From assembly GCA_903871775.1 (NCBI GenBank), contig CAIQIA010000002.1:62001-126000 (forward strand): a stretch of 64,000 nt of DNA, read 5' to 3'. Both the position numbers and the translations under genes were made by a program. The DNA comes from an uncultured cyanobacterium (lineage in GTDB: Bacteria > Cyanobacteriota > Cyanobacteriia > PCC-6307 > Cyanobiaceae). Shown here piece after piece: positions 55,503-63,782 of the stretch (position 1 is its first letter; every line of letters starts with the position of its first letter). The notes beneath the pieces were generated by a model. It saw only the letters and a list, made by a program, of their open reading frames with translations, made no database searches and was not told the DNA's origin.

Positions 55503-55714
55503 GGCTGGAATTCATTCCAGCCCGGGCTGGCTTCATCAAACAGCCCGAAGCGGGCAGCCTCGTCGTCCTCCAGGGTGCCCCCGGTGGGCCTGGTGTCGCA
55601 GGTCACCGAGCCATCGGGGCCGGTGCTGCAGTCATCGAAGCGGACACCGGCATGGGCGGCGGTCCCGCAGGCCAGCAGGAGCGCCAGTATGGTCAGGCCG
55701 TTTGAGCGTCTCAT
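55460..55714 (-). CDS. Small secreted acidic protein (84 aa)
   Basis: An 84-residue protein with a clear signal peptide (RRSNGLTILALLLACGTAAH, cut after AHA). The mature part is acidic: FDDCSTGPDGSVTCDTRPTG with two Cys that may pair, then NEFQPYEGFDEDFGDNWT. No family recognised. Divergent from the 38-residue membrane peptide gene by six bases. Confidence 0.65.
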   Translation of the reverse strand: MRRSNGLTILALLLACGTAAHAGVRFDDCSTGPDGSVTCDTRPTGGTLEDDEAARFGLFDEASPGWNEFQPYEGFDEDFGDNWT

Positions 55715-55720
55715 TCGCCC

Positions 55721-55837
55721 ATGTACACCGACTGGACCGCCGTTGTGCTGCTGCTGCTCTCGGCCGTGCCACTGGCCGTCGTGGTGGCTGTCGCCGGCTT
55801 CTTCATCTGGCAGCAGAAGCGGAAGTCGGTGGGGTGA
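55721..55837 (+). CDS. 38-residue single-helix membrane peptide
   Basis: One hydrophobic helix (AVVLLLLSAVPLAVVVAVAG) followed by FFIWQQKRKSVG, a basic cytoplasmic end. Size and layout resemble small photosystem or cytochrome subunits, but no specific family (PsbX, PsaM, PetN, Psb30) matches by eye. It overlaps the 3' end of a zinc-finger peptide gene on the other strand. Too short to be certain. Confidence 0.45.
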   Translation: MYTDWTAVVLLLLSAVPLAVVVAVAGFFIWQQKRKSVG

Positions 55838-55985
55838 AGCAGAGGCTGCCTTCGTTGGAAGGTTCCACGCCGCGGCCCAGGCAATCCAGGCAGGTGCTGT
55901 AGAGATCGCTGCCCTGCCGCAGGATGCCGCGCCCACCGCAGGTGGTGCAGACCGGGCTCGGTGGGCGGCTGGAACTGGAGTGCAT
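55803..55985 (-). CDS. DnaJ-like CxxCxGxG zinc-finger peptide (60 aa)
   Basis: A 60-residue protein with a pair of cysteine motifs, CTTCGGRG and CLDCLGRG, spaced by 14 residues, as in DnaJ central zinc fingers and small BSD2-like chaperone proteins. BSD2-type proteins assist Rubisco assembly in plants; many cyanobacterial small homologues are uncharacterised. ATG 55985 used. Confidence 0.65.
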   Translation of the reverse strand: MHSSSSRPPSPVCTTCGGRGILRQGSDLYSTCLDCLGRGVEPSNEGSLCFTPPTSASAAR

Positions 55986-56048
55986 GGACGTCGCTGTCTT
56001 GTCCGTCCAGTGTGCAGAGGGAACCCCCCACTGATCCCGAAGCCTTCC

Positions 56049-57080
56049 TTAAGAACCGACCTCGGTTGATGACAAGGTCTGACCGGCCCCCGACATCCCC
56101 CGGCGCCGCAGGTGCTGCAGCAGCTCAGCCGCACTGAGTGCCGCGGACCGGTCGATCCAGCCCTCCTGGGCGGCCCAGTGGCCGATGAGCTGCTCCGGGC
56201 GTCGCCCCTGATCACACCAGCCCTGCAGACCGGCGTCGCCGCTGCGCTTTGCCAGGCGCCGCCCCTCCGCATCCAGCACCAGGGGCACATGCCGGTAGCG
56301 GGGGGGCTCCTGACCCAGCAGGGCCATGACAGCCACCTGGGGTCCGGTGGATCGATGCAGGTCGTCACCCCGCACGATCCGATCAATGCCCAGCCACAGC
56401 TCATCGACGGCGGTGGCCAGGTGGTAAGCGATCTGGCCGTCGGCCCGCCGCAGCACCACATCACCGACATCGGCGCGCCCGTCGAGCAGGCCGGGCTGCT
56501 GGCCATCGTCGTGCCAGGCGATCGCGTCGACGGCAAGGCTCAGGCGCCAGCTGGGGAGTCGCCCCTCAGGCCCCTTCGGGCCCCAGTCCCTGCCGACGGG
56601 CGGCACCACAGGGCGGCAGGTGCCCGGGTACAGGGGCCAGCCCCCGTGGGGCGCCGACCCCACGGAGAGCAACCGGCGGCTGCAGCGGCAGGGATAGAGG
56701 GCGCCGCTGCGCCGCAGGGCCTGCAGAACGCCGGCGTAAAGACCCCGGCGGTCGCTCTGACGCACCACAGGGCCATCCCAGTCCAGGCCCAGCAGGCGCA
56801 GGTCGGCAACAATCGCCTCGGCCGCCCCGGGCTTCACCCGCGGGGTGTCGAGGTCATCGAGCCGCAGCAGCCATTCGCCGCCGGCGAGACGGGCATCGAG
56901 CCACGACCAGAGGGCCGTGCGCAGGTTGCCCAGATGCAGGGTGCCGCTGGGGGTGGGGGCGAAACGGCCCCGGGGATGGTCCCGGCGGCGATTCAGCGCA
57001 TCGGTCAGCGAGCGGCGCAGGTGGCGGGGAAGCGCCGCCAGAGCCGGGGGATCGCCGTGGATGATGGCGAGCGCGATCAG
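56049..57080 (-). CDS. gluQ: Glutamyl-Q tRNA(Asp) synthetase
   Basis: Class I aminoacyl-tRNA synthetase-like enzyme that attaches glutamate to queuosine of tRNA(Asp). The HIGH-type motif is GRFAPTPSGTLHLGNLRTAL, then LRLDDLDTPRVKPGAA, a Cys zinc region (LYPCRCSRRLL), and the KMSKS-like GRRLAKRSGD. From the upstream hup stop to the motif there is no ATG, GTG or TTG in frame; the first is GTG 56837, after the HIGH motif. A CTG at 57080 overlapping the hup stop (CTGA) is used here as provisional start; another rare start closer to 57040 is possible. Extent at the 5' end is therefore uncertain. Confidence 0.85.
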   Translation of the reverse strand: MIALAIIHGDPPALAALPRHLRRSLTDALNRRRDHPRGRFAPTPSGTLHLGNLRTALWSWLDARLAGGEWLLRLDDLDTPRVKPGAAEAIVADLRLLGLDWDGPVVRQSDRRGLYAGVLQALRRSGALYPCRCSRRLLSVGSAPHGGWPLYPGTCRPVVPPVGRDWGPKGPEGRLPSWRLSLAVDAIAWHDDGQQPGLLDGRADVGDVVLRRADGQIAYHLATAVDELWLGIDRIVRGDDLHRSTGPQVAVMALLGQEPPRYRHVPLVLDAEGRRLAKRSGDAGLQGWCDQGRRPEQLIGHWAAQEGWIDRSAALSAAELLQHLRRRGMSGAGQTLSSTEVGS

Positions 57081-57352
57081 CCCTGGACCTTGTCCTTGAA
57101 GAGCTTGCCGGCAGTGAAGGCGGGCACCTTCTTGGCAGGAATCTTGATCTTCTCGCCGGTCTTGGGGTTCAGGCCCTGGCGGGCGGAACGCTCGCGGGAT
57201 TCGAAGGAACCGAAGCCAAGGATCGACACCTTCTTGCCTTCGACCACCGAATCGATGATGGTCTCGATGGCGGCATCGACCACCAGCGACACGTCGGTCT
57301 TGGTGAGCTCGGTGCGGAGTGCCACCAGATTGACGAGATCAGCTTTGTTCAT
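57077..57352 (-). CDS. hup: DNA-binding protein HU
   Basis: A 91-residue histone-like nucleoid protein. MNKADLVNLVALRTELTKTD, VSILGFGSFESRERSARQGL and NPKTGEKIKIPAKKVPAFTA match HU, including the beta-arm NPKTG. Its stop abuts the gluQ coding region; the two are probably co-transcribed. A TACCAT sequence on the minus strand about 45 bases upstream may be its -10. Confidence 0.95.
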   Translation of the reverse strand: MNKADLVNLVALRTELTKTDVSLVVDAAIETIIDSVVEGKKVSILGFGSFESRERSARQGLNPKTGEKIKIPAKKVPAFTAGKLFKDKVQG

Positions 57353-57455
57353 GGGTTAGGGGGTCGCGGACGCGGAACGGACGGTGGTTTCGGGCCAATG
57401 GTATGGAGGGCTCCAGGGGAGCGCAACCACGACAATCCAGCGGCGGCAACGCCTT

Positions 57456-58094
57456 TCAGCCATCGGCTGCGGCCGCAGCCGCCTCCAGCGCCCCCCGTCC
57501 CGAGGGCACCAGGGGCTGGGCCTGCAGCGAAACAAGGCCTGCGCCGCAGGCGATCTCAGCCGGCGACCCCGGCGGCAGCCAGGCCAGCAGCCGGTCGAGA
57601 CTGCGGCAGTGCCGCGGCCAGTGAAACGTGCCTGGACCGCGGCGGGCCCGGACCCCACCGGCCCCGTCGGGCAGCAGAAGCCGGCCGCAGAAGAGCACAT
57701 CCCGCTCCTCCTGATGCCAGTGCAGCACGCACGACCCGGGGGTGGGACCGGGGGTCCAGAGCAGCCGCAGCCCCGGCTCCAGGTCATGGCCGGTGGCGAA
57801 GGTGCTGAGGGGCTCGAGCTGGGGCAACAGGTAGGCCTCCTGCTCGTGCACCACCACGGGCCAGCCGAGCAGCCGCTGCAGCCGGCGCCAGTCGCCGTGG
57901 TTCCGGCGGTGGGTCAGCACCACCACTCCCCGGGGTTCGGCCTGCAGGCGCTCCAGGTGGACCGGGGTGAGGTCGGGCACATCGACCAGCACCGCCAGCC
58001 CGGTGGCACTGCGCAGCAGCCAGGCGCTGCCACCGTCACCCTGGCGGTTGGGGGGGAAGACCTCGAGATCGGAATGAAGGGAAAGGCTGGCCAT
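57456..58094 (-). CDS. Metallo-beta-lactamase-fold protein lacking the usual metal ligands
   Basis: A 212-residue protein with the MBL fold order. At the HxHxDH position it reads LTHRRNHGDW (residues 60-69); at the TPGHTPGS position it reads TPGPTPGSCVLHW (His to Pro); at the late Asp position it reads LFCGRLL (Asp to Arg). Thus at least three ligand sites are changed and hydrolase activity is doubtful. Some plant and cyanobacterial relatives also show altered motifs. ATG 58094 used; ATG 58112 is possible. Divergent from glgX by 57 bases. Confidence 0.8.
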   Translation of the reverse strand: MASLSLHSDLEVFPPNRQGDGGSAWLLRSATGLAVLVDVPDLTPVHLERLQAEPRGVVVLTHRRNHGDWRRLQRLLGWPVVVHEQEAYLLPQLEPLSTFATGHDLEPGLRLLWTPGPTPGSCVLHWHQEERDVLFCGRLLLPDGAGGVRARRGPGTFHWPRHCRSLDRLLAWLPPGSPAEIACGAGLVSLQAQPLVPSGRGALEAAAAAADG

Positions 58095-58151
58095 CAGAGC
58101 ATTCCAGCCCATCCCCTGGTTACGGTCGGGGGAGTGAGGCGACCGGCCGCC

Positions 58152-60227
58152 ATGGTTCTGGGCATCGGCAGACCATGGCCCCTCGGCAGCAGTCGCACCG
58201 CCACCGGGGTCAATTTCTCCGTGGCGGCCCCCCTGGCCACCGCCCTGGAACTGCTGATCTTCGCCGACGGGGATGCCCGCGAAGCCAGCCGTGTGCTGCG
58301 GCTGGATCCGAACCTGCACCGCAGCGGTGACTACTGGCACGCCGAGGTCGAGGGCCTGGAACTGGGCTGCTGCTACGGCTACCGGGTCTTCGGTCCCCTG
58401 GCCCCCGGAGGCCACGGCTTCCAGCCCGCCAAGGTGCTGCTGGACCCCTGCGCCCGGGCCATCAGCGGCTGGGGCGTCTACGACCGGCTGGGGGGCCTGG
58501 GGGACCAGCCGAACACCCATTGCTGCCTCAAGGCGGTGGTGACCGAGCGGGACCCGTTCGATCTGAACCGTCATCCCCGGCCCCGGCACCCCTGGTCCCA
58601 GACGGTGATCTACGAGCTGCACCCGGGGGGCTTCAGCCGTGGGGCCGCCAGTCCGGTGACGCCGGACCTCCAGGGCAGCTTCCTCGGGCTGATCCCGCTG
58701 CTGCCGTACCTGCGGCAGCTGGGGGTCACCACGATCGAACTGCTGCCGTCGATGGCCTTCGATCCCCACGACGCCCCGGCCGGCCGCAGCAACTACTGGG
58801 GCTACAGCCCCCTCAGCTGGTTCGCCCCCCACAGCGGCTACGGCGCCGATCCCGATCCCCTGGCCCTGCGCCATGAACTGCGCACCCTGGTGGCGGCCTG
58901 CCACGACGCCGACCTTGAAGTGCTGGTCGACGTGGTCTACAACCACACCACCGAGGGCAGCCCCCAGGGCCCGACCCTGAGCTGGCGCGGCTTCGCCGAC
59001 CAGGCCTACTACCTGCAGGACGCCCGCGGGAGCTACCTCGATGTCTCGGGCTGCGGCAACACGATCGCGGCCAACACCCCCCTCAGCCGACGGCTGATCC
59101 TCGAATCGATGCGTTGCTGGGCGCTCGAGCTGGGGGTCGATGGCTTCCGCTTTGACCTGGGGGTGGCCCTCACCCGCGGCGAAGGCCTGCAACCCCTCGA
59201 TCACCCGCCCCTGTTCGAGGCCCTCGAGGCCGACCCGGCCCTGGCCGATCTCAAGATCGTCAGCGAACCGTGGGACTGCGGCGGCCTCTACCGGCTGGGA
59301 GATTTCCCCGCCCGGCGGGTCGGCACCTGGAACGGCCGCTTCCGCGACGACCTGCGCCGCTTCTGGAAGGGTGACGATGACCTGACCTGGTCCCTCGCCA
59401 ACCGCTTCAGCGGAAGCCCCGACCTCTTCGGCGGGCGGCCGGCCGCCAGCGGCCGCAGCATCACCTTCGTGACGGCTCACGACGGCTTCAGCCTGCACGA
59501 CCTGGTCAGCTACAACGACAAGCACAACCTCGCCAACGGCGAGAACAACCGCGACGGCGACTCCCACAACAACAGCTGGAACCATGGCGTCGAGGGTCCG
59601 ACCACCGATAAGGCCGTGCTACAGCTGCGGGAACGGCAGATGCGCAACCTGCTGGCCACCCTGCTGCTGGCACCGGGGGTGCCGATGCTGCTGATGGGCG
59701 ACGAGGTGCGCCGCAGCCAGGGGGGCAACAACAACACCTGGTGCCAGGACAACGCCCTGGGCTGGATGCACTGGGACCACGACGAAGGTGATCGCCAGCT
59801 GCAGCGCTTCGTGGCCCGGCTGCTGCGCCTGCGCTCCCAGCTCAGTCCACTGATCCAGCCCGACCGCCCCCTGCCCGAAGGGCCCGGCAAGGGGGTCCCC
59901 TGGCGGGCGTGGCACGGGGTCGAGCTGGGCAAGCCCGACTGGGCCAGCTGGTCCCATTGCCTGGCCTGCAGCATCCACGGCAGCGAAGACCGGCCGCTGC
60001 TGTGGCTCGGGCTGAACGCCTATTTCAAGGCGCTGCATTTCGACATCCCCGCCTCCCCCACCGGCTGGCGACGGGTCATCGACACCGGTCTGCCCCCCGA
60101 GGAGGACCTGCCGGCCCATCCCCCCCTCTGGCGCCCCCCCTCGGCGCCGATGGAAAGCCGCAGCCTGATGCTGCTGGTGGCCGACGGCCTGCTGCCCGAT
60201 GGCGGCCTCGACGGCAACGGCTGCTGA
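58152..60227 (+). CDS. glgX: Glycogen debranching enzyme (isoamylase type)
   Basis: Hydrolyses alpha-1,6 branches in glycogen during mobilisation. The 691-residue product has an N-terminal CBM48-like region, then the GH13 core: DVVYNHTTEGS, GVDGFRFDLGVAL (nucleophile Asp), KIVSEPWDCGG (acid Glu) and FVTAHDGFSLHDLVSYN. MLLMGDEVRRSQGGNNNTWC is typical for GlgX/TreX. ATG 58152 used; upstream open frame is the complement of the MBL-fold gene. Converges on selD 12 bases on. Confidence 0.95.
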   Translation: MVLGIGRPWPLGSSRTATGVNFSVAAPLATALELLIFADGDAREASRVLRLDPNLHRSGDYWHAEVEGLELGCCYGYRVFGPLAPGGHGFQPAKVLLDPCARAISGWGVYDRLGGLGDQPNTHCCLKAVVTERDPFDLNRHPRPRHPWSQTVIYELHPGGFSRGAASPVTPDLQGSFLGLIPLLPYLRQLGVTTIELLPSMAFDPHDAPAGRSNYWGYSPLSWFAPHSGYGADPDPLALRHELRTLVAACHDADLEVLVDVVYNHTTEGSPQGPTLSWRGFADQAYYLQDARGSYLDVSGCGNTIAANTPLSRRLILESMRCWALELGVDGFRFDLGVALTRGEGLQPLDHPPLFEALEADPALADLKIVSEPWDCGGLYRLGDFPARRVGTWNGRFRDDLRRFWKGDDDLTWSLANRFSGSPDLFGGRPAASGRSITFVTAHDGFSLHDLVSYNDKHNLANGENNRDGDSHNNSWNHGVEGPTTDKAVLQLRERQMRNLLATLLLAPGVPMLLMGDEVRRSQGGNNNTWCQDNALGWMHWDHDEGDRQLQRFVARLLRLRSQLSPLIQPDRPLPEGPGKGVPWRAWHGVELGKPDWASWSHCLACSIHGSEDRPLLWLGLNAYFKALHFDIPASPTGWRRVIDTGLPPEEDLPAHPPLWRPPSAPMESRSLMLLVADGLLPDGGLDGNGC

Positions 60228-60238
60228 TCCGGGGCAGC

Positions 60239-61303
60239 TCAGTGCAGCCGCAGCCGCGGACCCTGGGGATCCCGGGGCCCCACCGCACCGATGGCGGTGG
60301 CGGCGGCGAATCCCCGCGCGTGGAACACCTGCAGCACCGCCTCGAGGGCCTCTGGACGGCAGCTCACCAGCAGGCCACCACTGGTCTGGGGATCGCTGAG
60401 CAGGGCCCGGTCCACCGGGCCGAAGCCCTCGGGGACGGCCACATCGGCGCCGTAGGCCTCCCAGTTGCGGCCCGAGGCGCCGGTGACGCAGCCGGCGGCG
60501 GCGAGCTCGGCGGCGCCATCCAGCAGGGGCACCGCCGACCAGTGCAGATCGAGGCCAAGCCCCGACCCCCGGGCGATCTCGAGGGCATGGCCCGCGAGGC
60601 CGAAACCGGTCACGTCGGTGAGGGCATGGACCCCGTCGAGGGCCGCCAGGGCCGGGCCAGGGGTGTTGAGCAGGGTGGTGGTGGCCACCAGGCTGTCGTA
60701 GCGCGCAGCCGACAGGCGCTGCTGGCGCAGGGCCGCCGACAGCACCCCCACCCCCAGGGGCTTGCCCAGCACCAGCAGATCACCGGGGCGGGCATCGGCA
60801 TTGCGCCGCAGCCGCTCGGGCTCCACCAGCCCCAGGGCCACCAGGCCGTAGATGGGCTCGGCACTGTCGATGGTGTGACCGCCGGCCAGGGGGATGCCCG
60901 CCTCGCGGCAGACGCTCTGGCCTCCCTCGAGGATGGCGGCGATGCGCTCGGGCCCCAGGGTCGCCACGGGCATCCCCACCACGGCCAGGGCCAGGATCGG
61001 GCTGGCCCCCATCGCGTAGACGTCGCTCAGGGCATTGGTGGCGGCGATGCGACCGAAGGTGTGGGGGTCGTCGACGATCGGCAGAAAGAAGTCGGTGGTG
61101 GCCACCAGGGCCTGGCGATCGTTGAGCCGGTACACGGCCGCGTCGTCGCTGGTGGAGGCGTCCACCAGCAGCTCCGGCGGCGCCGGCAGCACACTGGTGC
61201 GCCGCAGGATGTCCTGCAGGAGGCCCGGGGCGATCTTGCAGCCGCACCCGCCGCCATGGCCGAGGCTGGTCAGGGGCACCGGGTCGGGGGACGGGCTGGT
61301 CAC
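60239..61303 (-). CDS. selD: Selenide, water dikinase (selenophosphate synthase)
   Basis: Makes selenophosphate from selenide and ATP for selenouridine or selenoprotein synthesis. The 354-residue product has the active-site segment LGHGGGCGCKIAPGLL with Cys rather than Sec, then DDAAVYRLNDRQALVATTDF, GRIAATNALSDVYAMG and SDPQTSGGLLVSC. GTG 61303 gives the normal start just before the active site; longer frames lie in the divergent gap. No downstream selenium gene is in the window. Confidence 0.94.
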   Translation of the reverse strand: MTSPSPDPVPLTSLGHGGGCGCKIAPGLLQDILRRTSVLPAPPELLVDASTSDDAAVYRLNDRQALVATTDFFLPIVDDPHTFGRIAATNALSDVYAMGASPILALAVVGMPVATLGPERIAAILEGGQSVCREAGIPLAGGHTIDSAEPIYGLVALGLVEPERLRRNADARPGDLLVLGKPLGVGVLSAALRQQRLSAARYDSLVATTTLLNTPGPALAALDGVHALTDVTGFGLAGHALEIARGSGLGLDLHWSAVPLLDGAAELAAAGCVTGASGRNWEAYGADVAVPEGFGPVDRALLSDPQTSGGLLVSCRPEALEAVLQVFHARGFAAATAIGAVGPRDPQGPRLRLH

Positions 61304-61394
61304 GGCCCTGCGGCAGAGGGCCCCATCCTCGCGGCTCGGCGGGCCGGCCCCGGGCAACCGCCGCAACAGTGGAAAGGCCCGGTTCCCGTCTCCC

Positions 61395-63782
61395 ATGACC
61401 GCCACCGCCGCCGAGGCCCTGGTGCTGCCGTTCGCGGCCGTGGGGCTGGCGGACCAGGCCCTGGTCGGGGGCAAGACCGCCTCGCTGGGGGAACTGATCC
61501 GGGCCCTGGGCCCCCGGGGGGTGGCGGTGCCCGATGGCTTCGCCATCACCGCCGCCGCCTACCGCCGCCTGCTGGCCGCCGCCGGTCTTGAGGGGCCCCT
61601 GCGGGATCTTCTCGGCACTCTGGATGTGGACGACCTGGGGGCCCTGCAGCGGGCCGGAGCCGCCGCCCGGCAGCTGGTGGCCGCCGCACCGCTGCCCCCC
61701 GATCTCGAACGGGCGATCCTGGAGGCCGCCAAGGCCCTGGGGCCCGGCAGCCTCGCCGTGCGCTCCAGTGCCACCGCCGAGGACCTGCCGGAGGCCAGCT
61801 TCGCCGGCCAGCAGGAGACGGTGCTGGCGGTGTCGGGGGCACGGGCGCTGCTGCAGGCCTGCAGCCGCTGCTACGCCTCCCTGTTCAGCGACCGGGCCAT
61901 CGTCTATCGCCGCCGGCTCGGCCTTGATGACCTCGGCGTCGCCCTGGCGATCGGGGTGCAGCGCCTCGTGCGGGCCGACCGCGGCTGCGCCGGGGTGCTC
62001 TTCACCCTCGACACCGAGAGCGGCTGCCGCGACGTGGTGCTGATCAACGGCGCCTGGGGCTTCGGCGAAACGGTGGTGCAGGGGGAGGTGATCCCCGATG
62101 AGTGGCTGGTGTTCAAACCGCGCCTGCGGCAGGGGCGGCCGGCGATCCTCAGCCGTCGGACGGGGGAGAAGGCCGTGGAGCTGGTGCTGTCCGACGACGA
62201 CGGCCAGCTGCAGCGACGGCCCGTGCCCGCCGAACGGCGGCGGCGGCTGGTGCTGGGCGACGACCAGGTGCAAACCCTGGCGCGCTGGGGCTGTGCCATC
62301 GAGGACCACTACTCGGCCCTGCACGGGCGACCGATGCCGATGGACATCGAGTGGGCCTGGGACGGCAGCGAGGGGGGCCTGGTCGTGCTGCAGGCCCGGC
62401 CCGAGACCGTTGAAGCCCGCCGGCCCCCCGGAATGCTGCGGCGCTGGTGCCTCGAGCCCCATGGGGCCGTGCCGCTGGTGAGCGGCCGGGCCATCGGTGC
62501 CGGCATCGGCAGCGGCCCGGTGCGGGTGCTGCGGGGGCCCGACCAGCTGGAGCGCTTCCGCCCCGGGGACGTGCTGGTGACCGCCCGCACCGATCCCGAC
62601 TGGGAGCCGATCCTGCAGCGGGCAGCGGCCGTGGTGACCGACCAGGGGGGACGCACCTGCCATGCGGCGATCGTTGCCCGGGAACTGGGCCTGCCCGCCA
62701 TCGTCGGCTGCGGCGATGCCAGCCGGCGGCTGCAGGACGGCGCCATCGTCACCGCCGCCTGCTGTGAGGGGGAGGACGGCCACGTCTACGCCGGGGCCCT
62801 GCCGTTCCGGCTGGAGGAGCAGCCGCTGGGTGACCTGCCGCCCCTGCGCACCCGGCTGCTGCTCAACGTCTCCCGTCCCCGGGAGGCCTTCCGTCTCGCC
62901 GCGCTTCCCAGCGACGGTGTCGGGCTGGCACGGCTGGAGTTCGTCATCGCCCATGACATCGGCATCCACCCCCTGGCCCTGCTGCTGCCCGATCAGCTCA
63001 GCCCCGAGGAGCGGGCGGCGGTGGAGCAGCGGCTGCAGGGGGCCTGCGACCCCGTCGCCTTCTACGGCGAGCGGCTCAGGGAAGCGATGGCCCGCCTGGC
63101 GGCGGCCTTCCATCCCCGGCCCGTTCTGCTGCGGTTCTCCGACTTCAAGAGCAACGAGTACGCCCGCCTGCTGGGGGGGCGCCACTTCGAACCGAGCGAG
63201 CCCAACCCGATGCTCGGCTGGCGTGGGGCCAGCCGCTACACCGGCGAACCGTTCCGCCGGGCCTTCGGCCTGGAATGCCAGGCCGTGGCGCAGGTGCGGG
63301 GGGAGCTGGGGCTCACGAACCTGACGCCGATGGTGCCCTTCTGCCGCACCCCCCAGGAGGCCGACCGGGTGCTGGCGGCCATGGCCGAGGAGGGCCTGCG
63401 GCGGGGCGACGATGGACTCACGGTGCACATGATGTGCGAACTGCCGGCGAACGTGCTCGAGCTCGAGGCCTACGCCGAGCGCTTCGACGGGTTCTCGATC
63501 GGATCGAACGACCTGACGCAGCTGACCCTGGGCATCGACCGCGACGCCGGACGGCTGGCCCCGTTGTTTTCGGAGAACCAACCGGCCGTGCGGGCCCTGA
63601 TCCGGTTGGCCATCACCACGGCCCACCGCTGCGGCCGCCCCATCAGCCTCTGCGGTCAGGCCCCCAGCGATGACCCCGCCTTCGCCCGCTTCCTGGTGGA
63701 GGAGGGCATCGACGCCATCAGCCTCGACCCGGATGCCCTGATGGCGACCAGACTGGCCCTGGCCGCGATCGAACGGTGTTGA
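61395..63782 (+). CDS. ppsA: Phosphoenolpyruvate synthase
   Basis: Converts pyruvate and ATP to phosphoenolpyruvate, AMP and phosphate. The 795-residue product has the ATP-grasp region (LAVRSSATAEDLPEASFAGQ), the swivelling phospho-His domain (TDQGGRTCHAAIVARELGLP) and the TIM-barrel PEP domain (LEFVIAHDIGIHP, FKSNEYARLLGG, GFSIGSNDLTQLTLGIDRD, and SLCGQAPSD). ATG 61395 used. Divergent from selD by 91 bases. Its stop and the next ATG share one base (TGATG). Confidence 0.95.
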   Translation: MTATAAEALVLPFAAVGLADQALVGGKTASLGELIRALGPRGVAVPDGFAITAAAYRRLLAAAGLEGPLRDLLGTLDVDDLGALQRAGAAARQLVAAAPLPPDLERAILEAAKALGPGSLAVRSSATAEDLPEASFAGQQETVLAVSGARALLQACSRCYASLFSDRAIVYRRRLGLDDLGVALAIGVQRLVRADRGCAGVLFTLDTESGCRDVVLINGAWGFGETVVQGEVIPDEWLVFKPRLRQGRPAILSRRTGEKAVELVLSDDDGQLQRRPVPAERRRRLVLGDDQVQTLARWGCAIEDHYSALHGRPMPMDIEWAWDGSEGGLVVLQARPETVEARRPPGMLRRWCLEPHGAVPLVSGRAIGAGIGSGPVRVLRGPDQLERFRPGDVLVTARTDPDWEPILQRAAAVVTDQGGRTCHAAIVARELGLPAIVGCGDASRRLQDGAIVTAACCEGEDGHVYAGALPFRLEEQPLGDLPPLRTRLLLNVSRPREAFRLAALPSDGVGLARLEFVIAHDIGIHPLALLLPDQLSPEERAAVEQRLQGACDPVAFYGERLREAMARLAAAFHPRPVLLRFSDFKSNEYARLLGGRHFEPSEPNPMLGWRGASRYTGEPFRRAFGLECQAVAQVRGELGLTNLTPMVPFCRTPQEADRVLAAMAEEGLRRGDDGLTVHMMCELPANVLELEAYAERFDGFSIGSNDLTQLTLGIDRDAGRLAPLFSENQPAVRALIRLAITTAHRCGRPISLCGQAPSDDPAFARFLVEEGIDAISLDPDALMATRLALAAIERC

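Noticed and set aside
57456-59585. 709-residue minus-strand frame covering glgX and the MBL-fold gene
   Set aside because: Only the part after 58094 (MBL fold) has domain character; the rest is a shadow of glgX.
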